From contig NC_134678.1 in assembly GCF_024713945.1 (NCBI RefSeq), positions 8,122,001-8,186,000 on the forward strand: 64,000 bases of DNA, written 5' to 3'. A program made the translations under genes and the position numbers. This stretch comes from Dermatophagoides farinae. Taxonomy: Eukaryota > Arthropoda > Arachnida > Sarcoptiformes > Pyroglyphidae. Shown in pieces: positions 49,101 through 61,099 of this stretch; within the stretch, counting starts at the first letter, position 1; every line of letters begins with the position of its first letter. The notes under the pieces are model-generated. The model worked only from the letters and a program-made list of their open reading frames with translations. It was not told the origin of the DNA and searched no databases.

Positions 49101-50227
49101 TCATTCAAATTGGTTGAATGGGTAGTACTTTAAGTGTGACAACAACAAATGCATTACATATTACATGCAAAAATGACTAAATAAATGGAAATGGATGGAA
49201 TAACAACAAAATACGAAATACGAAAAACAATTCGTGTATCACCATTTCGACACAGAAAAAATGGAAATTGTCAGTTAATCCATCACAAACAACAACAAAT
49301 GATGATCGACAAAAGGAAAAGGAAGGCTAAACAAAACAAACAAAACTTGAATCGAGGAACAATTTCACTATTTTTTGGATTGGTCCATGGTTTTACTTTC
49401 ATTTTATTCGTTCGAGAAAATAATAGCGCGGATCTGTCATGTTCGATGAACCATGTAGGAGAATGGAAAAAAAATGAACAATACACAGACAGACTACAAA
49501 CACATATATCACCTGTGTATGTAGTTGACCATATAGTAATCATCGATTGGCACGTAAACAAACATCAGCATCATCATCGTTGTTGTTGTTGTTCCGGTGT
49601 TGAATTTTATCGGGAGAAAAGAATGTAGACACACATACACTTATCTGACGTTGACCCGAACTTGAAAGAGAGAATCAAACCGAAACTCATGAACATACAG
49701 AATTTTTGTGCACGCCATATTGAAAAATAACGAAAGAATTCATCTGACCGCCATCGGCATTGAAAAAATGAAAAAAAATTTTTCTCGATTAAAAATAATA
49801 AACATACAGTATTCGAATCGGGAATCTACACAAACGGAAAACGAAAAACATTGCATTCTATTTCTCCAAAGATAAATGGACAATCATCATCTCACGGCCA
49901 AAGAAAAAAAAAGTCAAACTGCACCATACTACTACCAAGCAACAACCATCGATGAATAGAATTTAATCGGAAAAAACGAACGATCAAGCTATAATACGGA
50001 GATGACGAAAAAAATTCTCAATTCAACTTATTTCAACTAAATTGAAATTAGTTATTCTTGTCGCGTTTTATCGACGCCCGCCATCATCATCATCATCATC
50101 ATCGCTATCGCCATCGACACCGTGATCCAAACAATTCATAATAGTGTCTTCTTCACACACAAAAAAGTAGCTGACTGACTGACTTGATCTTTTTTCTCTT
50201 TGGGTTACACACTCGATGATCGAGATC

Positions 50228-50254
50228 ATGATGATGATGATGATGATGATGATG
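50228..50254. repeat. (ATG)9 microsatellite
   Basis: Nine uninterrupted ATG units in non-coding DNA. ATG/CAT is the commonest trinucleotide repeat in the window and also codes the His and Asp runs of the genes. Confidence 0.85.
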
Positions 50255-52072
50255 AGCAATTCAGCTTTGCTTTTTTTCCACTCTCTAATTCTAGTAATTT
50301 TCTTTTGCGTTTATTATGATTATCATTCGAATTGTTGTTGTTGTTCGAACCATCAAGACACCCACCCACCCCCATGAACACACTTCGCTAATTAATTATG
50401 AAAGAATGAAATAAACATGCAGAAAATTGTGTACACGAAACAAAACAAAACAAAAAAAGAAAGAAAAGGCAAATCAACCAAACTAAACTAATCATCATCA
50501 TTATAGAAAACATATTTTTTATTCGTTAACTAATTATTCAATCGCAGGCGGCGGGTGGTGGTAGATCAATCGATCGGTGGGCAAAAGGAAAAAATTACGA
50601 AAAAGTCGATCATTATGATAATGATAATGATGTTCATGGGATGCTATATCGGTGATTGTAAGATAATCGTTAGTCAATTAATGCAATTTGTATAAAATAT
50701 TTTTCTATTTCTAATTTTTTTCCATTTCCACATTCACATTACCATGAATGTCTACATAGAAATGGAAAAATTATCATTCTTTTAATAAAAAAAACTCTCA
50801 TGGACAATCAAAGTCATTGAATAAAATTATCGTTGTCGAATGTACATGAAAAAATTCAGAGATTAAGGCACGACTGTAATATGTTAGGCGATTGCAGTGC
50901 AAAATCAGCATACATCATCATAATCATCTCTTTTACATTCACAGAGATGATCAGACCAGAATCTCAAAAGCCCACAATCATCATCAATGCTTCACATCAA
51001 TCGTTATTATCATTATTGATGTTGCCATTGGTTTTTTGGTTTCTTTTTACTTCATAATCAGAATTCTTTCTCTTTCTCTCTGCACACTAGTCTAAACACA
51101 TAGTATTTCTGATATGAAATATATACTTTTGACTTTATCAAACGAAAAAAATCGATTGATTCAATTGATGATGATGATGATGAAACAACAACAAATAAAC
51201 AAGCTAGAAAAGTGGAAATTTGCCATACACAGATCATTGAATCGTTCGTTTGGACGGATGGATAGATTCCAAAAAAACGATGTGAAAATCGATTAATCGT
51301 AACTAAAAAGAAAAATGATGATGAGAGTGTCGAGTGATAAGTATGAGCTGAAAAAAACTCAAACTCAAGCCGATACAAACATGGGATGAAATAATGGAGT
51401 CGTCGATTGTCGTAATATTATGAAAGAAAGAATAAATCAATCGATCTCTGAAGAATCAATAAAAACAATCGAAAAAAATTGCTGGTTTACAAACAAACAG
51501 AAAAAACATGGGATGGTCAATCATCAGTGAATGATGACAAACGACAAATATTTATTTTCTTCAATTTTTCTCTCTCTCTCTCTCTAGAAATATTCATCAA
51601 TATACCGACAAAATTAGCTTGAGTTCAATTTCAGTGATTGCCCAAGTATCATGAATCTGTGTCTCTGTGTGTGTGTGTCTTCGGGCGTTTGAAATCCAAA
51701 GTTAACCCAAGGAAAAAACGACCATCATCATTCATTCATTCATGGATGATTTTTGAATGAAAAAAAATTAAAGTTGAAGCTTCTTCTTCATCATTGTTAT
51801 ATAATAAAAATGATCAAGCAAAAAAGAGAGAAATTGTTTTCGGGATAACAATTTGCTTAAGTAAAAAGTTTCAACATTTTTTCTCGCTGATACTCGATCC
51901 TAAATTGAGAACACACACACACACAACAATAACGTAAACTAAATTTGAATCAGCTATAAGAAGATTAACATTCTGGGCAAACGTTTTTCTGTGTTTGTGT
52001 TGTGTTGGTGTGCATTTTTAATGATTAGATGATCAACCGCCTGACAACATGAACAACGGCAACGACGAAATT

Positions 52073-52073
<1 letters not shown>

Positions 52074-52103
<30 letters not shown>
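52074..52103. repeat. Poly-A run (A30)
   Basis: Thirty consecutive A, the longest homopolymer in the window. No flanking target-site duplication or transposon-like sequence was recognised, so a retroelement tail is not supported. Confidence 0.9.
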
Positions 52104-52107
<4 letters not shown>

Positions 52108-55100
52108 GCCGACAGAATTCAAGAAAATGAAAAAAAAAATTCTTTACAAGAATTATGATTATAATAATAAGCTTCGAAAAAAATGAATAGAGCGAAAAAA
52201 CAATTTTCTGAAAAAGGGAATATCAAAATCATTTTCTTCTAACAAGAAAAAATAAATCAGAATAAAGCAGAAGAAAGATGAATAATAAAGAATGATAGAG
52301 TGAAGACAAGAAACAATTACAATGGAGCAAAAAAGTCTCAAATCTTCTTGACAGCCAGAAAAACAACGGGTTTATCATTTTCCTACATACAGAGTTCATT
52401 CAATTTGAATTTGGCAAATTCTGGTGATGATCTGTGACCCTATTCAATTTCTTTTCGTCATCATTGATTAGATTAGACATTTCTTCTTCTTCTTCTTTTT
52501 CATTCCACTTGAACTTTGAAATATTTGATCGATTCATGATAGAAGAATATTCTGCGCTGTTATTGTTATTGTTATCAAATCAAATGAAACAATGGTGGTG
52601 AAATCAGAATTCAGAATGAATTTATTATTTTTCTAAAAAAATCCTTTTATTCATCACCTGTCAAAAATATCATTTGCCATGGTGATGATCCACTAGCTTG
52701 ATGCTATGACAAGATGACATTTGTGACAGTTTTAATTCAAGTGATTTTTTTTTACTGATCATATGATGCTAGAATGAATCAATGATTGGTTGATGTGTGT
52801 AAAGCAGAAATATCAAATTGAATTTGATACTCATAATGAATCGAATTGAATGAATTGGTCAATATATCTCATAAATCATCATTATCAAATAATAGATGCG
52901 AAAATTGAAACGAATCGATTGATTCCAAAACATGAATGAATCCAATAGAAAATGTGAATAAACAGAAAATGAAAAGAATTGGTCATTTGCCCTTCTCTGC
53001 TCAATTCTATCCAGTCTCACTCAACAACAATGACTGGACAATGGTCATCTCTCATGTCTATAGAGAAAAAACTGGTGATCAATGAAATGATGATGAAGAA
53101 TGAAAGAAAAAAAAATTTTTCTATTACAAATATTACTGCCAAAGTAAAGCAAACACTCAAATATCTTCGATTTTATTTTTTTCGTTGTTTGTTCTCGAGA
53201 CGATTCGCGAAACGATTTTCGAAACAATAATAAATCAATTGACAAATGAGTGTGTGTGTGTGCGTGTTTGGTATCTATATTTATTTATTATCATTTTTCT
53301 CGGGATATAGAGCTAGAGATAGTGAGGGAAAATAAATGTAAGAATGTTGAATCGAAAAACAAAAACGAAAAAATATCATCCATATCTAAGCAAGTGTTGT
53401 TGTCTAGTTTTTTCAAAGCAACCGATTCAACAAAAAAAAAGAAAAAAAAAAAACACCATAATCATCGATGGTCAACAAACGCAAAAAATGGAAAGAAATG
53501 AAAGATGAAAATGGATCGCGAATACAAAAATAAATGATGTCATCATCATTATTGCTACAAACAATCAAATGGAAATGAAAAATGATTGAAAGTGAATATA
53601 TGAAAAATAAGAAAATAACGTTGAAGAATTCAATGGTTGTTGTTGGTCAATTCCGATCAATAATAAGAGAGGCCCTTCACATGTAAAATATCGATGATGA
53701 AAAAATCCAATAAAAATGAAAAGAATTTGAATATTATTTTGAATATCGAGATGAGAGTAGAGAAAATTTCCCTCGAAATGAATTTTGTTTAAGAAACAAA
53801 AAAAGTCAAAAAGATAAACAAACAAACACACAAAAATGACATTATTTTCACCACAAAAGACGGTGTTGATGAACCTTTATGGAATATAATAATAATCTAT
53901 ATCATTCATTCACTCATTCATTCATTCATTCGTCATCGACGAAATATTGTGGTGGTGTAAATGATGACACTTGAAAAGCGAAAACACTCGAAAAAACGAA
54001 AATGGTGTAAACAAAATAACAGAAATTCATTGCGTATCATTATTACGATAGACAACGGAAACAATTGTCCATTTTGATATGTTGTTGTCCAATTGTAATA
54101 ATAAAAAGTAGTGGTGTAAAAGAGAGATTCATTTCATCTATCATCGTTTATCATGATGATAAAACCACATTCGGTTTCATCAATTTAATGCGCGTATGTA
54201 TTCAAACCAACAACGAACAAACCAAACACACACACACACACAAACATCTCATATCAGATGATGACCGATTGTAAACGAGACTATTGCCAAAAAGGAAAAC
54301 GAAAATCGAAAAAATAAAATTGGCCAATTGGTCAAGAGAGAGAGAGATGCATGTGTGGAATGATGTGACAAAATGATAAAGTGCAAAAGCATGTTTACTT
54401 TATAGCTTTATATTTGTGTGTGAGTGTGTGTGTGGTGAACAATTCAATGGCCACACATACAATTGACACCAAAATAAAAAAATTTTTATTGTTTGCATTA
54501 TTCACATGTGCTTTTAATTCACATCATCATCATTCCAAGTACGAATTTACTAGTTTACTATTCAAAAAATAAAAATTCTCATCAATCAGAATGGTCCATA
54601 TTTTTGAGCCCCATTTTATCATCATCACAATAGTAATAATCATTTCGAACCTGTCATAATCCATAATCCATAATACCAACACAATGAGAGATAATGATGA
54701 TGATGATGAACAAAAACCAATTTCAATGGAACAGCGAAAAACTTTCATTAGAAAAAAAAAAATTTTCATTGGATTTTTCACAAAAGACACACATGAATTG
54801 TAATTAAATTACATACACCATACACACACACACACACAAATACATACACTTTTATCATCGTCATAATAATAGATCTGATACATTTATGAATGGACATTAT
54901 TATTATGAAATAATTATGGTGACAGCTCCCTTTTTTCTCCTGGTTGGTCATTCGGTTGTTGGCAATAATAATCAAACCCCTCCATCCACCCCCGCCAAAA
55001 AACAATGAAATGAACCACCAACAACATGATGGTGATCAAATATAGATGGATTATAAGCGGCCAACAACAAATGTGAATTTTTTTCGTTTGTCTTCAGCGA

Positions 55101-57786
55101 AAACGGAAGCAAAATTAATGAACGAATGAATGAATGGTTGAATGAATTGAATGAAATAAATTTGTAGGGACTTGCGATTTACAAACATTTTTCTGGTATG
55201 CATGTGCGTGTGTGTGAGACAAGTGACAAATAAAAAGTTACGAAAGCAACTTGCGGAATTAATACAAAAAGTGTGTGTGTGTGTGTGTGGACTGGACAAA
55301 CAACACAAGTGTTTGGTACACACTGGTTCATATATATTGTTATCCTGGGTTGACAGTATCATCATCATCATCATCAATTAAATAACTTTCAAATGACAGA
55401 TGAGAATGGGAAGGATCGATGGACGACCAGCAAAAAAAAGTCGCGCCCGATTTACGTCCATTTTAATGGGATAACAAAAAAAAAGAAGTGAACGAATTTC
55501 CAATGAAAAACGAAAAACTTGAATAAAACTCAATCGACCATTTCAGCGGACTCAACAAACAGTGTCGTTACTGGGTGATGTTGATGATAGTGTTGGACAT
55601 TGTCATTTGTCACTCAAAATCATCATCCTGGTAGATTGAAAGGAATTTCTATTTTTTTTATAGTCTGAGTTCATCATCATCAGTGATGATTGCCGGGAAT
55701 AAAACGGAAAAGGACTTGTTGTTGGAGAGACAGCACAAATAAATAAATAATCTCAAGTTTTTTCTTCTGGGCCTTAAAGCATCCAAACAACAGCAGAAAA
55801 AACCAAAAAATATTAGACAGACATGGATTTTTCCAATAAATAAAAATTTTCCATCAAAGTCTCAACAACAACAACAACAAACTTTTTTTTGCACAACAAA
55901 CACAAATAAATAAAAAATAAAAATCTGTCGATATTTGTCGCCGAAAAAATAGAATAAAAATATTCGATCATCAATGGGAATCGATTCAAAGTTTCAACCA
56001 AAGAAGAAAGTGCAAAAAAATTCACTCAATCGAAGACCATTGACGACGACAGATAGATGGAAAAAACCTCATCAACACTAAACTTGTGTTTTTTTTCTTC
56101 TTTTTTCGTCACACAATCGAGTTATGAAAGCTCTTTCGAACACATTCACTCACTCAATATTGCCCGAAAAAAGAAAATAAAACAGAATATTTGACAACGG
56201 TAGACAGAAAAATTCCTGAAATAAAAAGTAAACAAACTTTTCACTCATTCACAATAAATAAACAAACTCATCATTTTGGGTATCGGAGAAAAAGTAACAT
56301 TTGCTTAATTCATCACCAAAAGAAAAGAAATGATCCACGATTTGTGATTTTGAAATCAACCAACAGTTTGGAAAACAATCACACGAAGTGCTATGGTGAT
56401 GACAAAATTTTCAACTCTGAATCACAAGTTTTGAATGGAAAAATTTCACAATTTTCTCTCATTGTATTGTTATCAATCATAGATTGATTCTATGTTGTCA
56501 ACAACAAAAATTGAATTGATTTTGCTCAAAGAAATGAAATTCATTTCCAAATGTATCGAATATTGAATATTGTGTGTGTTTTTTTCATCTTGGGAATTGT
56601 ATTTTTCCAATGTCTTTCATGAGGAAAAATAACAACAAAATACTATCTAAAACTATCTGATTGTTGTAAAAAAAAGTTTCTCATCATCATCATCATCAAA
56701 TGCATATACCTAGATTTTTGCAGCATGCATTAATATGGCTCTCTGGAGAGAGAGAGAAAAAAAATATCCAAATGAAAAATGATGAAAAATGTTTGTTTTA
56801 TGGAACCTCAAGAAAAAAAGTGATGAAAAGAAAGAATAGAAAAAATCAAGAGAATAATCATTGCCATCATTCCACAAACAAAACACACACACACACACAC
56901 AAAAACACAATAATCATAATCATAACCCGTAAAGAAAACGGGAATCATATTTTTATGTGTTGCCCTCGTATGAATTGGGGTTTTGTTTTTTTTTTGCAAC
57001 ATTACCACCACAGACACACACACATATTTGGATATTATATTTCGGTTTTCTGGTGTTTGGTCGCTTGATACCCCCACACAGAAATAAATGTGGTTATTGG
57101 GCAAAAGAATTATTGTCGAAAAAAACAATGAGCACTCGGATATCATTACATCACTATCAATATCGAGCTAGAATAATTTTTCGATGACAACTTGAGATGC
57201 TCGAAAATTTAGAATCCAAACTTTAGCAGTTTGGATTTAACGAATAAGAAAAAATGGAGAAAACCAAAACCAGAAAAAAATGTTTTTTTTCCATTCACGG
57301 TTCATTTAATTTTAAATTTAAATTTTGTCTATTTTTCTTCCACATGCACTCAATATGAGGATGATGTGAGTTCAGGTTCCAGAACCAATATCTGAAACCC
57401 TGAAACAAAAAGAAACAAGCTAGCTGTGAGTAATATCCATGAGAAAATGACTATTATCATCATCATCATGGATATGATATAGATTCTGAAGGGAAAATTC
57501 AATGATATGTTGCAGGTGTGTATGTGTGTGCGATGCAAGTAACATAATAATCATAATCATAACATTATCATTATCATTACCATTGAGAGAAAATGAATGA
57601 AATTTTTCAATTTCGTCTTTCGTTTGCTGCTGCTGATTATTATTTTTATTCCTTGAAAATCAAATCACATAGAATCAGAAAGAATTGGATCATCATCATG
57701 TCTTTCTTTGCTAATAAATAAAAGATGAAAACAGGAAAGGAAAGAAGATTTCTTGTCTTCATTCAGATGTACGATCATCATCATTG

Positions 57787-57810
57787 AATTTCAATTTCAA
57801 TTTCAATTTC
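57787..57810. repeat. (AATTTC)4 hexanucleotide repeat
   Basis: Four exact tandem AATTTC units, unusual here because nearly all other tandem repeats in the window have 2-4 bp units. Confidence 0.85.
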
Positions 57811-60040
57811 TTCACTTGTTTTTGACCACTTTACAACAATGACGAAAACAACAAACGATTTGATTGAAGATTAGTCAAATTGAAATTTGAGAAAAAATTG
57901 ATTGAAACAGGGTTCTCGATTCTGGGCTGAAAAATTTTATCGGTATATCAATTCTAATAAAGTTAATGGACTCTGACTGTCTATGTGTGTGGTGGTCATC
58001 GCAATCGATTTTTTTTCCATTTGTCGGTCGGTCAAGTCAAGTTGTCCACCGATTTGGTGATAGTGATCATCCATAAATCACTCGTATGTAAAGAGATCAC
58101 AAAGACTTTTTTCAAAACCAAAAAATTCTCTTTTTTGGCACGCGGTACAAAAGAGAATTTGATTGGCTCAGCAAGCAAATTTCTTGATTCGGAAATCAAA
58201 AAAAAAAAGATTCTAAACCAACCGTAAATGAAATTTGAAGCGCACGCACAAACACAGATTGTCACAAGCACGCATGAAAAAATCAAAAAAAAAAAATTGA
58301 ACTTTTTTTCTTCTCTCATTGTATACGAAATTAATTTTAAACAAATTCGAGAATGAATGAATGAAGGAAACTCTCTATAGAATCAGAAAATGATTCTGGC
58401 TGAATGACTTAATTAAACTTTTTCTTTTTCTTTTTTTTTTGCAGAAAAAATCATCATTCAGCTGGAATTAAGATTATCATGAAACTTTGAAAAAATTTAC
58501 GACCAAAATCAAGGAAATCATAATTCTCTTTTTCATTAGGCTAATTATAAAGATCATTTTGTTTCATTAAATTATTTTGCTCGATAATAATAATAAAATT
58601 GACGACCAGAAACCATGATCGAATCAATGATGATGAAGTGGGCGTATGGAAAAAACCGGGCGTTAGCCATAGAAAATTATAGAAAACAGTGGAAAAAGAA
58701 TTCTCAATCATCTTGTGCATAACGAAAAAGGGGGCAACAAGCAAGCAAGCAACCAGCATTAAATGCCGTCGTCGTCGTCGATTTTTCTCTTCTTTCAATC
58801 AAATGATCCGCCTTAATTAATTGTTGTCGTTGAACCAATAAAAACATAGTTGGATTTCATGGAAACAACAACAAAACTCAAGAATCTATCTGCTGGTTGA
58901 AATGTGACTCTTAATGAAAAAAGGAACTGTAGTTTACACACACAAACACAATGATTAATGGAAAATTGATAGACAATTTCCCTACATTCATTTGGTATTT
59001 AGGATTTTCTGATTTTATTTCATTTATTCGGGTTCATTGCATTCAAAAAAATATTTGAAACGGAATGAATGAATGTTGAATAACATGTACGCGCATTGTC
59101 GACAATTTACATCCATTTAACAAGCATTTTCTCCCTATCTCACACATTTGGTCACCTCGAATAACAACGTCATTAGCATTCGAACCGAAAAAAGAAAAAT
59201 TGAATGGCAAATGATAATAATAATAACAATAATAAGCGATGGATTAATTTTCAAAACAGGAAAAAAACTTTGAAAATCTCATTACAACAAAACAAAAAAT
59301 TAAAATTGAACTACGGTCAACATACACAAAGCAGAGGCAATTGGGAAAATCACCTTTTTCTATTGTGACAACAACAACAACAAAAAGTTAATTTAGAATT
59401 CAAATGAAAACGAGAAAAAAACAAAGAAGATTAAAAAGCTTCGCGAAAAAAAAACGAAAGGATCCAAGTTTTCATTACGTTTTTTTCCAATTTTATTCTT
59501 CATTCTTACCAGAAACGAACAAAAAAGAGTATTCTCTGGCACTGACAGATTAAAGACAACACACCAACCAACCAATGAACCAACACAAACCTAATAAGCT
59601 AATAATAATACAAGATTTTTTTTTGTTATACAAATTGTGAATAAATGAATGAAAATGAAAATGAAAAAAAACACAAAACTAAAAAAATCCTGAATAAAAC
59701 CCAATAACAATATATGTGACAAATACAGGGCTCTCTCATTATGTTGTGCAGGGATGCTGAGAATTACATCCACGAAATGGAATAAAACAAGTGGCATCCA
59801 CACACACACACACACATTTTGTATGACAACAACAACAACGAAAACATTGGATTGTAGCCAACCAAGCGACAATCTTGTTGTTGTTGTTGTTGTTTTTGAG
59901 CCCGGCATTATCGGATCTCAAACAAAAAACAAACAAAATCGTTACCAGAACCCTCGGATGTTGAATAAATAACATCGTATAAATATGCGCTAATTTCTTC
60001 AAAATTTGATAGAATGAAAGTTTTCTTCTTTCTTTTTTTT

Positions 60041-60050
60041 GGGGGGGGGG
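60041..60050. repeat. G10 homopolymer preceded by T8
   Basis: Ten consecutive G directly after eight T. It is the only long G or C run in this AT-rich window. It could form a G-rich structure or be an assembly or polymerase artefact. Confidence 0.85.
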
Positions 60051-60145
60051 ACGAACAAGAGCTCAAACGTCGAATGAATGAATGAATTAAATGACATATT
60101 AGACATTCAGATCTCTATCGCTCTCAACCGGATCTAAACAATCAA

Positions 60146-60169
60146 TATTACACATTGATATGTGTAATA
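60146..60169. repeat. Short perfect hairpin
   Basis: A 10-bp inverted repeat, TATTACACAT and ATGTGTAATA, separated by four bases (TGAT). It is too short for a microRNA precursor and no poly-T follows, so its role is unknown. Confidence 0.6.
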
Positions 60170-60180
60170 GACTTGGAAAC

Positions 60181-60200
60181 AAAAAAAAAAAAAAAAAAAT
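60181..60200. repeat. Poly-A run (A20)
   Basis: Twenty consecutive A starting 11 bp after the short hairpin. There is no upstream AATAAA in a gene context, so it is treated as a simple homopolymer. Confidence 0.85.
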
Positions 60201-60299
60201 GCATTAATCTCCTTTAGTTGTAAACAAAACAAAAACTCAACTACTCAATCAAGCACAAACTAAATAAACCCAAATTTTCTTTTGGATAGGATGTTGCAC

Positions 60300-60321
60300 T
60301 GTGTGTGTGTGTGTGTGTGTG
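60300..60321. repeat. (TG)n microsatellite
   Basis: Perfect TG run of about 22 bp in the non-coding region. Confidence 0.85.
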
Positions 60322-61044
60322 GATATTAAAAGAAATAATCATTGAATTGAATGTGTAATACAAATATTTCAATTTCAAATCAATCAATCAATCAATGAGG
60401 AAAATCAATTTCAAGACCAAAATCAGTATGCTGATGAGTTCTGAAATAAAGTGAATCATTTGCCATGTGTTCTGTGGATGAATTTTTTTCGGTTTTGAAC
60501 CAATGATTCATTGACAATTAATACGTTTGTTTGTGTAAAGAAGATTTTTGCGAAAATTTGTAAAATGAAGCACAAAATTCCAAGACCGTAATCACAGCAC
60601 ACAAAAAGCAGAAAAATTGCAATTAATTCAGCGCACACACCAATAAGTCAGTTCCCAAGCGATTTTTTCAGTTTGAAAAATTAATGGTTCGCTAAATCAG
60701 ATGATCGATTATTAACATAAACATTAATTATTTAAAAAATAAAAATAAAAATTACCAAAAAACAAACAAACAATGAACAACCTATCTAGAGTTTGGTATT
60801 AATTTAATTGGTCATTCGGAAAAGCAAAAAACGATGCCTTTGATAATGATGATGAGCGTGTGTCATGTGTAGATCATCATCATCATTATTACATGATCCT
60901 GGATTGTTTTCTTTTTCTATCTATTTTTTTCAATTGTTCTGTAGCACATCCTGTAAATCTAACGACCCACCATCAAATCTGGACTGATCCAATCCAGTGT
61001 CATCCAGAAAACACAATTTGATGAAATCAAACAAACAGAAAGAA

Positions 61045-61047
<3 letters not shown>

Positions 61048-61097
<50 letters not shown>
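61048..61097. repeat. (GA)25 microsatellite
   Basis: Fifty bases of uninterrupted GA, the longest dinucleotide repeat in the window. GA tracts are binding sites for GAGA-factor-type proteins in insects; whether this one works that way is unknown. It is probably highly length-variable. Confidence 0.9.

Positions 61098-61099
<2 letters not shown>

Larger units (their letters stand above)
42221..52073. other. Non-coding region upstream of teneurin, part 2
   Basis: The same character as the adjacent region: CA/TG tracts, ATG/CAT tracts (for example nine ATG units at 50228-50254) and a 19-T run at 46113-46131. The longest open stretches (near 42.2-42.7, 49.2-49.6 and 48.6-48.9 kb) are Asn/Lys/Phe/Ile-rich, have no recognisable domain, and overlap open stretches on the other strand, so I do not call genes. 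Confidence 0.55.

Noticed and set aside
49185-49628. 147-codon plus-strand open stretch
   Set aside because: Encodes repeat-derived His, Cys and Lys runs and has an equally long antisense partner; no family resemblance.
52074-52103. A30 run considered as the tail of a retroelement or processed pseudogene
   Set aside because: No coding remnant upstream on either strand and no target-site duplication was found.
60146-60200. Short hairpin followed by an A20 run considered as a small RNA gene
   Set aside because: The stem is only 10 bp, there is no polymerase III promoter box or terminator, and no microRNA-like length.
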